The notes beneath the pieces are model-generated. The model ran no database searches. It saw only the letters and a list, made by a program, of their open reading frames with translations, and was not told where the DNA came from. The position numbers and the translations under genes were made by a program. A stretch of 64,000 nucleotides of DNA from Nothopassalora personata. Lineage: Eukaryota > Ascomycota > Dothideomycetes > Mycosphaerellales > Mycosphaerellaceae. Shown here one piece after another: positions 33,083-45,000 of this stretch (the first letter of the stretch is position 1; each line of letters opens with the position of its first letter). Where the stretch lies: the NCBI GenBank assembly GCA_033816765.1, contig CM066288.1:1426001-1490000 (forward strand), in the 5' to 3' direction.

Positions 33083-34662
33083 CTACAGCTGCTGCTTCGA
33101 TGCCGCCGCCTCTTCTCGTCCGTGGTACTCGTCGGCTTCGTACCTCTTTCCCCTGAAGCCCCAAATACCCCAATTGCCACAGCTAACATCGCCTGGATCG
33201 AGGTCGTTGAGATCCCATCTCAAACTCCTGAACCTGTTCTCGCCAGGCTGTAGTATCAGGTCCATCTCACCACCAGCCTGCTTCTTGACCCAGTTGATAT
33301 CTCTCTCCATGTCGTATTCTGTATAGCCAGTACATATGATTGGAACCTTGGTCTCTAGTAGTTGCGGTAGTGTCTGCTCCCATTCGTGCGAGCTTGCCGG
33401 GTGTCCAAGACCAGGATGAAATAGTACAAAGCAGTCAAAGTAGGGATCGTAAGGGTAGAAGTGTTGCGCTTCATGAAGGGTGTGATAGTATTCGACGTAG
33501 GTCGAGATTTTCATCTGGCCACCTAGTCGGTCCTCAACGATAGCTCCATAAGGGTTCGATGGTGTTCGTTCTGGGAGTGGGAATTCTGAGTCGCGATTCG
33601 TCATCGACTCTGGTCCAATGAAAATCAAGTGGAACGTGGCTCGTGGAAAGAGGTAAGACAGCTGAATCCAGACTTCGCGCGGTAAGCTGGACTCCGCACG
33701 CGCGCCGAGGATGAAGAGCCGAACGGGTGGTGCATTGGGACGCAAGCCTTTGATGTCGACACCTGCACCTGATCGAGGCGGGTGGAGGGTGTATCGTAGG
33801 GCTTATAGGTGTCAGCGCAGGTCCTCTAGCCATTGTATCAAGTTCACTCACCACTCAGTGACCTCAGTCCCTCTGGCAGCAACCTCTGCTGCAGGTTGTA
33901 GGGACTGAGCTCATGTAACACACTCCCGATCGTGATGGGATAGGTTAGCAGCCGTGTGACCTGCCGCATACTCCTCTCATCATTGACAGCCTGAAACTCT
34001 CTGCTGAACAGCAGTGTATCCCAATTCGTCATGTTCACCTGTGCCTCTTCTATGTTCGCCGGCGGGTAATCGAATTCCTGGAAGAACCTCCCACTGTGCA
34101 GATCGTGATCATCCTCGTTGATCTCCCGTAGCAAATCGCATATTTCCAGATGGCTCTCGTAGTCACTCACAAAATGCTCTTCACTACATGACACCGGAAT
34201 ACCACAGTCTGGGCACTCGTACCGTACATGTGCTGGCGGCCGTGTCCCAGTCTTTCTCGCTTCCAGATCGTGCGGCGCCACAGGCGCTCTTGTCGCCTGG
34301 TGTTCAGGGTGTGGGCAGTATGCATTCTGTCTCATAAACGCAGCTCGTTTCCGGATCTCGGGCGAAGGCGAATTCGTGAAGGAGTGGAAGAGGTTGTTCG
34401 CTTGCAGCAGTACTCGATTCGGCTCGCTTGGCTGCTGCGCTGTTCTTGAGGGTAAAGACGGTGCTTCTCGGTTGCCATTTTGCGCCGACTCAACGACAGA
34501 CGCTGCTTGTTGTTTGCGAGACTGATGTATGCTTCGAGCATTGCTGGGCTGGCTCTTTGCCCAAGATGTGAAGGCGCGTCGTGCTATGCTGGAAGCAGAT
34601 CTGCAAGGCGCATTCGTCGCGGCTAGTCGCAGACAACGAGTACAAATCGATTTCGACGCCAT
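33083..34662 (-). CDS. MSS51: Mss51-like mitochondrial translational activator
   Basis: Two exons, 33852-34662 and 33083-33801, with a 50-bp GTGAGT...TAAG intron (33802-33851), give 509 residues. In yeast, Mss51 activates COX1 mRNA translation and couples it to cytochrome oxidase assembly. The start ATG at 34662 gives an Arg/Ser/Ala-rich mitochondrial presequence (about residues 1-60); an earlier ATG at 34695 would add 11 residues. A zinc-binding region lies at about 116-175, with Cys/His at 116, 118, 121, 150, 153, 159, 163, 171 and 175. The C-terminal half (about 290-480) is the Mss51 C-terminal domain, recognisable from FHLIFIGPE and the FVLFHPGLGHP segments. It is the last intact gene before the transposon island, and its start codon lies only about 250 bp from it. 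Confidence 0.88.
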
Positions 34663-34920
34663 GGGATGCAATGCGAGCCACGGGTAATGCTTCACTTCAT
34701 CGAGTCGTCAACCACGACCTCGCTACTGTTGCCGAATGGGGATGCGACGGTGGCCTAGGCTTACAAAACCGGCAATTACGCTTATTCGAAATCCTTACTC
34801 GCTGCACTCGCTCTTCCTCAACAATAGCATTAACAATAGCACAACAATAGCAATACTGCTGCGACTCGCCATTGTCGCCTATAATCGTAGCGAGTCGCGG
34901 CGGTGGCCTATTCCTCCTAC
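34663..34920. promoter_or_regulatory. Mss51 promoter region and boundary to RIP-treated DNA
   Basis: About 250 bp between the Mss51 start codon and the first sequence with clear CA/TG depletion (about 34,900). It includes ACAATAGCA-type short repeats (34821-34856) and a stem-loop with perfect 9-bp arms (GCGACTCGC at 34861-34869, GCGAGTCGC at 34890-34898). Confidence 0.5.
34861..34898. repeat. Inverted repeat, 9-bp arms, 20-nt loop
   Basis: GCGACTCGC at 34861-34869 is the perfect reverse complement of GCGAGTCGC at 34890-34898, just where base composition changes from unique to RIP-treated DNA. Confidence 0.8.
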
Positions 34921-34929
34921 TACGTAGGT

Positions 34930-37440
34930 AAGTTAGGCTCCTTAATAGTAGATAGTAAGTATTAAGGAGCTTACCTTACTTACTATTGTTTTATTATAGC
35001 GGCGGGTATATTAACTTCTACTACTATTACTATTTCTTTAACTCTATACTTATCGATATATATAAATCTAACTATAGACGACTTACTTAGCGATATTAGC
35101 CTTAGAACAATAATAACGATAGCGATAGCGATAGCGATAGTATACCTAATCCGCGCTTACCCTTATAAACGCGGTTATTACTATAGCTTACGATAGCGTA
35201 AGTGCGATTCCGACTCGTTAGGTATACGTAGGTAGACTAATAAACCTATAGTATATACCGACGCCCTCGTACCGCCGATACCGACGATTTCTACTACGTA
35301 AGCGAGTCGATATAGGCATAATAGCTAGGAGACTCGTAGAAGATAGACAAGGGTAGTATAAAGGTTACGAAGAATAATTTACGTAAGTTCGACTAGGCTA
35401 GCCGTATTATAGAGACTAAAGAGGGTATATATCTTATAGTAGACTTGCTATACTATATATACTAACTCGTATTAATAGGTAAGCTAGCTTAGATAGACTA
35501 CGATACGTATAAGAGAGCTAGGATACGCTATATAGTCTTTACTACTAATGCCGATAAGACTTACGCGTATTATAAGTATTACGTAAAGGCTTACTATAAC
35601 TCTCGTAAGTTAGTTAAGGAGCCTAGCGAGTCTAGCGAGTCTAGTAATAGTTTATTTAAGGCTTTTAAGGGTGTTTTAACTACTTCTAGCGAGGATAGCG
35701 AGGTTAGTAAGGCTAGCAAGTCTAGTACTCGCCCTACTAATAATATATCGACTCGCTTAGCCGCGGCGGAGGATCGTATTTAGCAATTAGAGGGTACTAT
35801 TAGCCGCTTTATTAAATTTATTAGCCGTTATAAGGGCCGTAAGGCTATAAGGGGATGTCGTAATATATAGCACGCCTACGATCTTCTAATCGTAGATAAA
35901 CTAAAGCTTGCTTTCTTCTATCGACACTATACGCGTCTCCTAGTATACGTATGCGCGTTACGTGCGGCATACTAAGCCGGGTATAGCCGCATTATATGTA
36001 AGGGTTAGCTATAGGCTACCCTTATAACTACCTCCCCTTCTAGGACGAGCTACCCTTAGCTCGCGGCTTTAGGAGGTTTCTATATAAGTAATCTATCTAC
36101 TTCTCGTAGATTCCGTTACTATGCGACCCGCCTACGGGTCTCGTACGTGTCGTTATTGTATTATAGGTAGGTATAAAGTTATAGTTACCGGGTTAACTAA
36201 CTCGAGGGTTTAAGAAGCGTACCCTCTCCCTTCTTTTCCTTCTTTTCCCTTATACTACGTTCTCGTAGCGTACTATACCCGTACTACTAGCGATCTACTA
36301 GCTCCTCGCTAGCGACTATCTAGCGACCCGCTAGTACTACTATAGCTTTAGAGGAAGCTATCTAAGACTAGCTCCGCTAGGAGGCCCTTATAGGGGGCCT
36401 ATTAGTACTTTTAACACTATTACTAGTACTACTAGTATAGATGTCTAGCGCGCTCGGCGTACTAGACACGCTAGCGAAGCGTAAGTTTAGCGTACTAGGG
36501 CCGTAGATCCCTAAGTCCTTACTAGCTAGGCGCCTAGGTATAGACATTAAGATATATATACGTTACCTCCCGTACTTTATAGCTAGTAAGTATTCGCTAC
36601 GCTCTTCGCTTACGATACGCTTACTAATAGTATAGTAGACGAGTAGGATACGTATAATAGTATTACTACCGGCGAGTTACTTAAGAAGTGTAGGCGCTAT
36701 AGAGACATTAGGCACCCCTACGTTAGTAATACTAGCGTCGCTATCGCGTAGCTAGTAGCTCGCCTACGCGCCGCTCGCGCCTAGCGCGATAAGCTTATCT
36801 AGGGGCTTAGTAACCCTATTACTAAATAAGAGTAGGATGCTCTAGACTAGTAGTACGAGCTCTACGCCTAGCTAGGCGAGTAGATCCTAGAGGTAAGTGC
36901 TACGCCTCGCTAGCGCTCCCTACGCTCGCCGTATACGGCGTACTATCGCTCCCTATATAAATCGGCTAACCTCCTCCTAGGCTAAGAGGCAGTTCTCTAC
37001 CTATAAGAATAAGCGTATAGGCGATACCCGCGTACGCTTCGCCGGCGCCTCTACTACTACTAACCCCTCCTCCGCCGCCGCTACTACGTCCGTAGTTCTA
37101 TAGTAAGAGTAGAATAGGGCCCTTAATAGGCTCTTCGAGCTCGGCCGTACTATAAGTAACATACGTGTTGCATACGTGTCCTATACTAACCGTAGTTATA
37201 GTTCCTATAGGCTAGAAACATCGATACTACTACGGCCGATAGGGCCTTCTTACTACTAGCCCTACGGGGCGAGTATAATAAGGAGGATAATAAGGATAAT
37301 AATAACGAGTAATCGCGCGCTCCGCGTATATTAGCCGCCTACTACGCGCCTATCTTCTATCTACGCAGCGCCGTAGTGCGCCTATAAAAGTTTATTTTTA
37401 AAATAAATACTCTTCTCTCTACTCTTCTCTCTCCTTACCT
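34930..37440. repeat. Unidentified RIP-treated repeat
   Basis: About 2.5 kb of degraded repeat DNA. A + strand reading at about 35560-35790 gives a Ser/Lys/Glu-rich stretch, but no polymerase, integrase or transposase motif was seen on either strand. It may be a flank or gag part of the minus-strand chromovirus, or a separate DNA element. Confidence 0.5.
35117..35140 (+). repeat. (CGATAG)4 microsatellite
   Basis: Four perfect CGATAG units within the RIP-treated block. Confidence 0.9.
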
Positions 37441-37559
37441 CCCTCTCTAATATTATTACTATCGGGGGTGTTTACTCGACTAAGTAAGCGAGCCTTTTAG
37501 TCCGATAGAAGATACTATAGGTTAGTATCTTCTATGCTAGTTATAGCTAAGTTTACTAT

Positions 37560-40500
37560 TGGGGTAGAAGTCCTTATATCTAGCTACCGGAGGGTTAAGG
37601 CCTAAATATATAACCTATGCCCTTGTTTTAGCGCCTTATACTACCTTCGTAGGTACCTTATATTCGGCTACTATACGCGTAGCCTTCGCGGATCCTTCCG
37701 CCGGCTTATACCGTCTTCGCTAACGCCTTATATTCGGCTACTATACGTGTAGCATTCGCGAGTCCTTATACTAGCTCCTAGCTATCGTACTCTTCTAGCT
37801 AGCCCTTCTATCGCACTAGGTACTATACTTTACCCTTATACTTACGCTTTCCTAGTACTGCCTCTACTTTATATTCCCCGTCCTTATTAGCGAGGGCTAT
37901 AGTGCCTCTATCCTTCTCGCTACCCGCGTACGGCTCGAGGAGGGATATATAGAATACATTATAAACTCTTAAGTCGGCTAGTAGTACTAGGCGGTACGCC
38001 TATAAACCGATAGCGTCGATAATACGGTACGGTCTAATAAACTTCGGACCTATCTTCTTCTTTGGTAATACTAACCTTAGGTTCTTCGTAGATAATAAGA
38101 CTATATTGCCTACGCGATAGCTCTTAGCCTTATAAGTCTTATTATAGTAGCGAGTCTAATCGGCTACTACGATTTCCTCACGCTTCGTAAGCGTAGCGCG
38201 CATCTCTCGTATACGGTTAACTAAGTCTACCGCTACTAGTACCTCCCCTTCCCGGATCTCGCCTTAAGATCCTATAGGTGTTAGGGTAATCTTAGGTCTC
38301 TAACTATGCGCTATCTCGAATAGGCTTATATATAGCGTAGGGTAGACGCTATTATTATATACGAATTTAGTAACAGCTAGCTACTTAGCCTACTCTATCT
38401 AGTTCTCGCTATAGTAATAACGATTCTAAGGTTTAGCTTACCCTCTTAGTCTAGCCGTTAGTCTAAGGGTAGAAAGCTATAGACAGCTTACGCTTTACCT
38501 ACGCCTCGAAGTAGAAGTTACTCTAGAACTTACTCGTAAACACTAACCTACGGTTACTTACTATACCCGCTAGCATACTATAATGCCGTACGACTTCGTC
38601 TCGTAAGATCCTCGTAAGCTCCGCCGCTATATATGTCTTAGTCGTAGGAATGTATAAGTTTATTTTAGAGTAGCGGTCGACGATTACTAGGATTGCATTA
38701 TATACGTATTCTCCTCGCTTACTTAGCGGTAGGTCCGTAATAAAATCTATAGTAATTTCCTACTATAGACCGTCTAGCCTAGGTAGTAGCTATAGCTCGC
38801 CGTAGGGTTGATAGCGCCTCGCCTTCGAGGTCTAATAAGCCCTATAGTTTCTAATATACTCCCTTACTTCCTTACTAAGTGATTCCTACTAGTAATAACG
38901 TCGTAGTAGCTCTTTAGTCTTTACCTTACTAAAGTGCACTACTAGTAGGTCGTTATAATATATGTAGAGTAGCTATGCTCTTACTATATAGTCTTCGGGT
39001 ACTATAATTGCGTTCCCGCGATAGACTAACCCGTCTTTTATATACTAGTCCTTAGCGTCCCCTTCGCTAGGCGCCTACGATAAGTATACGACGTACCTAT
39101 TGTCTCTCCCCTATACGATTTTTATTAGTAGTGTAAGTAGTTTACCTAGGCCGCCCTATATTATTATAGCGTATACTCTTACTAGTAGCAATCGGGTCCC
39201 CTACGGCTCGTAGGCTCCTACTACTATTATCGTCGCCTTATCCTATATCTTCTCGTAGGTAGCGGTTACGAGCCTTACTATAGGCTCGTCCTCTCTTAAT
39301 AGGGATTCCTTCTAGAAAGATAGCTTACTTTATAGCGTAGGAAGTAAGTTCGACGTCTACTACGCTACGCGTACGTAGTTACTACGTCGCGATAGCGTAT
39401 CGGCTAGGTTACTCTTTCCCGACCTATACTCTACTACAAAGTCGAAAGATTATAGAAACGTCACCTATCGAGCTTACCTCCCGTTTAGCTACTTTACTAT
39501 TATAAAACCCTATAGGTTTATATAGTCGACTAGTACCTAAACCGTATATAATGCGCCTTTAAGGTACGGTCGCTAATGCTTAAATACCTCTACTACTACT
39601 AGTAGCTCTTAGTTATAGGTCTTATAATTGTACTCGGTAGGTATTATCTTACGAGAATAGAAGGCAATTAGATGCTACTTAGTCCTAAATAACTAAGAGA
39701 TAATGCCTATAATCGTAAAATCTAAGGTATCCGTTTTAACCCTCGTACGTAACGAAGGATCGAAGTGCCTTAGGATAGGTGCTCCGAGGAACCTAGCTTT
39801 TAGCCGTTAGAACGCTTACTCCTCGTAAGCGGACTATATAAGAGGCCCTTGCTTCTTACTATTCTTACATCCCTTTAGTAGGTCTATTAATAGCTTCGTA
39901 ATCCTCGAGTACCCTTCGATAAAGCGCCTATAGAAGTTATAGAATCCTAGGAAGGATTAAACCTTATAAAAACTCGTAGGCGTAGGCTATTCCTCGATTA
40001 CGGCTACCCTACTCCTATCTATCGATACGCCTACGACACTTACGATAAATCCTAGGAACTCGGTATTCTCCTAGAAGAAGCTATACTTCTTTAGGTTCGT
40101 AAATAGGGCGAACTTTCGTAGCCTCTCTAGTACCGCGCGTACGGCTCGTACGTGCTCCTTACGCGTTACGCTATAGATAAGGATGTTATCTAGGTAGACT
40201 ACGTAGATGTTATCTACTAACCTAGTAAGGGCCTTGTTAATGTACCCCTAAAAGGTAGCTAGTACGTTAGTTAACCTAAAAGGCATAACTAAGTACTCGT
40301 AGTAACCGTATCGCGTACGAAACGTAGTCTTCTACTCGTCTCCTCGCTTAATAGGAATACGGTAGTAGGCATCCTATAGGTCGATTATAGTAAAGAGCCT
40401 AGCGCTCTATAGCCTATTTAAGGTCTTACTAATTAGGGGTAGTAGGTACCGGTTCTTTACTATAATCTTATTTAGGCCTCTATAATTCACATAGAGCCTA

Positions 40501-40930
40501 AGAGTACTATTCTTCTTTAGCACGAATAGGATAGGCGCACCCGCCTCGCTTACGGATCGCCTAATCTACCCCTTTTCCATTACTTACGTAAGGTACTCCT
40601 TTAAGGCCTCTAGCTTAGTTAAGGACTAGTAGTATAGCAACTTAAAAGGGGGTTTCTTTCCTTTAACGAGATTAATCGTATACTTAACCCCGTCGGGCAT
40701 CTTACGCTTTGCCTACTTATTAGGTACGTATATATCTCGGAAGTCTATAAATTCTTTAGGCTACGAGGGGCCCTCTCCTTTGGGTACTACTATAGTAATA
40801 GCCCGAACACTTATTGTATAAACCTACTTTAAGCTCTCGAGATCCTTAAGGAACTCGCGTACGTTACTATTACGGAATAATTCCTATGGACCCTAGAATT
40901 ATAATAATAAGGCAAACACGTGACTTATCC
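37560..40930 (-). mobile_element. Ty3/gypsy chromovirus relic (pol and chromodomain)
   Basis: Read on the minus strand, the order is that of a Ty3/gypsy pol gene. Reverse transcriptase comes first: the fingers motif with [20 protein letters not shown] at about 40560-40470 and the catalytic box YLDN at 40196-40185. An RNase H-like region follows at about 39,900-39,500. The integrase core has TIDFITDLPLS and VDRYSK at about 38760-38660. Last is a chromodomain at about 37,870-37,740 (GKRKYKGKV, then W-to-stop changes). Chromodomains direct integration to heterochromatin, which fits its place. No gag or matching LTR pair was located, so it may be truncated. Numerous TAG stops rule out function. 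Confidence 0.85.
37656..37765. repeat. Direct repeat of about 35 bp, 70 bp apart
   Basis: CCTTATATTCGGCTACTATA occurs at 37656 and again at 37726, and the similarity continues over ACGYGTAGCMTTCGCG. It lies in the C-terminal extension after the chromodomain of the minus-strand element and would duplicate part of that tail. Confidence 0.75.
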
Positions 40931-40956
40931 TACCTAAGCGCTTAGACTTAGAGCGA

Positions 40957-41016
40957 TTAGACTACTTATACTTAGACTAATTAGACTACTTATACTTAGA
41001 ATAATTAGACTAATTA
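40957..41016. repeat. 24-bp tandem repeat (2.5 copies)
   Basis: TTAGACTACTTATACTTAGA plus four bases repeats at 40957-40980 and 40981-41004 with one difference, then a partial third copy. It lies between the minus-strand and plus-strand gypsy elements. Confidence 0.8.
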
Positions 41017-41259
41017 CCAAGATCTACGAATCTTCTTTATATTTAGGAACGCGGAGAACCCCCTATAGCTTCGAAGCGTTTAACTTACTGTTTAATATTA
41101 CTATTTAGAATACACTATAACCTAACCTCTACCTTACTGCTACTTAGTCTTTATAAGACAAGACAGCTACTACTTTATTACTCTCCCTCGACTTTCTATC
41201 GGCCCGAGAATAAACCCGATTAAGCTTATCTTCTTAACTTGTAATATTATTAGGTTATA

Positions 41260-41639
41260 CTAAACCTAATAGCTTTAAACGCCCTCTACGATAGGAGACC
41301 GATAGAGTAAACGGGGAACACCCGCCCCTAGTAAAGCAAGTAGAGCCTAACGACCTTAGACCGCGAACGATGCTATTAATGCCTTAGCTACTTATATAGG
41401 TAACGACACCCTTAAGGTTAGTAAGCTAGAATACTACTATAGCGACCGAGACAAGTTCGATACTTAGGTCTCTTAGATAGACATGTACTTCTTATTTAAC
41501 TCTATACCTAAGAACCTTAAGCCTATCTTTACTACTACCTTTTTAAGAGGACGAGTATAACATTAGGTTAAACTATTCCTTAGGAAATACCTAGATAGTA
41601 ACGGAGAAGACAATACCGACGGAATCTTTAGGTTATACA
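41260..41639 (+). mobile_element. Ty3/gypsy element, 5' part (start of gag), split by copia A
   Basis: The + strand reading matches the N-terminal region of a gypsy gag (a YYSDRDKFDT segment followed by an MYF helix and a Leu/Arg-rich helix). The reading breaks at 41,639 where copia A is inserted and continues directly after it at 48,817. The 5-bp target ATACA flanks the insertion. Confidence 0.8.
41635..41639 (+). repeat. Target-site duplication of copia A, left copy (ATACA)
   Basis: ATACA directly precedes the 5' LTR and is repeated at 48812-48816 after the 3' LTR. Confidence 0.9.
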
Positions 41640-41845
41640 TGTCACGATTCAAGCGTGTACCGGCGCTGTAGCCTAATTAAACCTAAGGTAGCAGCCGCTA
41701 AGAATTAGGTAACATTAATTAGTTACCTACAGCCTTTTCATAAGTAGCCCCTTCAATTCTAGCTTAGACACATGTAATCTACTATCTGCTTTTAAAACAC
41801 CTTTATAAGCCCATTTCATAACTTCTAACTACTTGTAACGTAATA
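41640..41845 (+). repeat. 5' LTR of copia A
   Basis: 206 bp, starting TGTCACGATT and ending AACGTAATA. It is colinear with the other three LTRs; visible differences are mostly C/T and G/A changes. Confidence 0.93.
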
Positions 41846-41865
41846 GTTATGAGCCCGACAGGCGC
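41846..41865 (+). other. Primer-binding site, copia A (half-tRNA iMet type)
   Basis: GTTATGAGCCCGACAGGCGC begins at the first base after the 5' LTR. Its reverse complement contains TCGGGCTCATAA, a tRNA anticodon arm with anticodon CAT, as in initiator tRNA-Met. It matches the internal anticodon region rather than the 3' end, so priming by a cleaved 5' half-tRNA is inferred, as known for Drosophila copia and yeast Ty5. Confidence 0.8.
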
Positions 41866-42024
41866 TTACTAACGTTCGCTATATAAAACGAAGCCCTAGA
41901 GCAGATTTTGCATCGTTATTAAAAACTAGTAGGATCTATTATTATTCTATTAACAACCATTGCACAGCAGTGCAGTGACCCTAGTAGACCTATAGGAACT
42001 TTCATTAGGCTTATTAACACCGTT

Positions 42025-45000
42025 ATAGCGACTACCGAGACACCCGGTAGTACCGGTACTTTGCCGCACGCTACTATCGTTCTTAAGAGTCATAACTAAT
42101 GGGATAAGTTTAACCGTTAGTTAGAGCTCTACGCTAAGTCTCTAAACATCTAGAAGTATGTAGATCCGAACGATACTACTGCCGAGCTAATAGAGCCGGT
42201 GTTCTTAACGTTCGAATAGATCTAATTAGTATACACTACTAAAGACGCTACGGCGGTAGATAAAGAGCTTATTAAGCTCCGTTAGTCGGACGCTAAGCGT
42301 AGGTAGCGGATGTATAACATCTTTACCGCAGTAAGGTCTAAACTAGTTACCTACCTAATCCGTACTACTACGGAGCTAGGCTAAGAGCTTATACATGGGA
42401 AACGCACTCTTAGAGGCAAGTACTAGGCTCTAAAGACATAGTATGGACTAGACGACATGCTACGTAAGCGACAACTCACACTAGAGCTAAATAGGCTTTA
42501 GAAGAGCTAAGCCCGAAGGATTAACGACTAGTATTTAGACTAGCTAGTGTTATAGACTAAGATGCTAGATTGTAACTACGCTAAGTACGGAGACCTAGTA
42601 CGACACTTCTTACTCGCAATATAGTAGAAGTAAGCTCCTACCTATAGAGCATTACTATATAACGAGTAGAAGCGTAATAAGCTCTCTCTTAGTAAATTAC
42701 TAAGCGATACCTCGAATAGATACGCGATACTACCCTAGTTACTAATAGCGGTCGATTAGTCTTTATAACCTTCGTAGGCGAGCTATTAGCCGAACACGAT
42801 CCTCTAGAAGTCCTACCGACCCTAGCACCTATAGTAGGCACAGGGGGTAGGAACAATAATAATACGCGTAGCCGTAGCCGCGGCGACAAGAGCCGTGACC
42901 GTAGTAACAAGGACAACAAGAGTAGTAATAAGCTAAGCGGCTACTAGAACATTACCGGCGAGCCTAAGGATAACTGCTATAAGAACCTCTATTTATGTAA
43001 TGTAGTTAACCCTAAGAAGCGTCTATTAAAGGATTAGCGCTCGGAGTAGTAGAAGAAGTACTAGAAGCACTTTATTAACTACTGCTTAGGCGATAATAGT
43101 AAACGCTTACTAGGTGTTCTAAACCGCAATGGCCGCACGGATAAGGAACGAGATAAAGCAATTACTAAGAGTAAAATAGCACCGCACGGCTTTACTAGCC
43201 TTACTGTTCTTTTAAGCTTAATTAGTACACTAAGTATTAACTTTAGGGATTGCTAGGTCTATAACAACTGTTTAGACACCTATGTGATTAACTATTATAA
43301 CTAGTAAGGGGTAGAGTTCATTACTAAACGCCTAACTACCTTAGAGATCTAGGCTAGAATAATAACCTTTCCAATTGCCGCATTAGGGCGTGTTTACATG
43401 AAAATACAGGAGTATTTATTTACATTGCTAGATGTTGCCTACTACCTAGGCTTTTATATAAATGTCATTTCCTATACCCGCATAGAAACAACCGGACTCT
43501 AGTAGTATGGCCGCACTAATTTAGTCTACTATAACGACTCTAAATTGATAGACCTCCACCGCCCTACTAGCACAATCCCGTTCTTTAAGGTAGTTACACC
43601 ACCTTAGTTAGAGATGGTGTACAAATAGCTATTAAGTAATAGGTATATCCTACCGAAGATTACTAAGAAGCACCGCATAGTACACTTCATTAGCACGATT
43701 GGCAAGGGTAATACTATCTAAACACCGCCTATTTAGGACTCTAACGGCGACCGTACCGTTTTGGTAGTAATGAATAGCACTAGGGGCACTAAAGGTATAG
43801 CTACATCTAGTAGGACCCCCATTAAACACCGTAAACTCTTAGGCCGCTAGTAGCATTAAATCTTTAGCTATATTAGCGCTAAACGCATTAAGTAGCTTCC
43901 GTTTAGAGTTAAGGGGGTAATTATTAATAATAGTCCTAAAGCACCCCTTACTGCACACTACAGAGCATATAGTCTTACTAAAGCCTATAAAGTAACTAAT
44001 AGGGTGCAACCTATTAGAACGATGACACCCTACGGGCATATAGCTATGGATTTAGCCGAATTTATACTAGCCTATAATAGTAACCGCTACATGGTCCATT
44101 TCTACGATCTAGATACCTATAGTTACTTTCAATTCACCGTTAGGAATAGGGATTAGCAATTAGTGCTTACCTGCTTTAACAGCCTATTAAGCTTTATTAA
44201 TTTCATTAGCCGAAGGTTTATGTGCTTCTATAGCGATAATGAACTAGCTATTAGAAAGAGGTTTAGATCTACTATTAATAGCAATTAAATTAAATAGCAC
44301 AATACTGCTAATTACAGTGTAAACTAGGACCTAGTAGAACGAGCGGGCGGCGTTATTATTACGATGTCACGTACAATCCGCATCTACGCTCGCCTACCTA
44401 AGAAGCTCTAGAACGAATGCACCGCAGTAGCCTACTATATCCTCTAGTGATCACTAATCCAGTTAAAAGGATAGAAGACTCCGTTCGAATTAGTAACTAG
44501 TCGTACACTAAATGTAGGCTATATAGTAGTCTACGGCTACCTAGCCTACGTATTCATCTATAGACCGGACTAACTAGGTAAGACTAAGAAACTCCGAGAA
44601 CGCGCCCTTATCGGCTATCTTATAGGCTATAACTCTACTAACATCTACCGGGTGTAGGACCTATCGAAAGATAGGGTTATGCGGGTAAAGGACGTCCTCT
44701 TTAATAAGACCACGTTCTACGACCCATTAATTCTTACTACTAGTTACTTAACCCCTATTAAGAACATCGCGACGGTAGAATAGGCTAAAGAGCCTAAACA
44801 GTACTACGACCTATATGTAGCTTACTATAAGCACGATACAGTATAGGCCGAGGGGGTGGAAGAATAGGCCTAATAGTAGCCGCTCTATTAAAACCCTCGT
44901 TAATACTATTAAAACGCCCATTAACTCCTCCTTAGGTAAGAACTACACTAGCTAGAGCACCGCTCCTTAGTAGTATTCAACCACCTAGAAAGTAGTAGCA

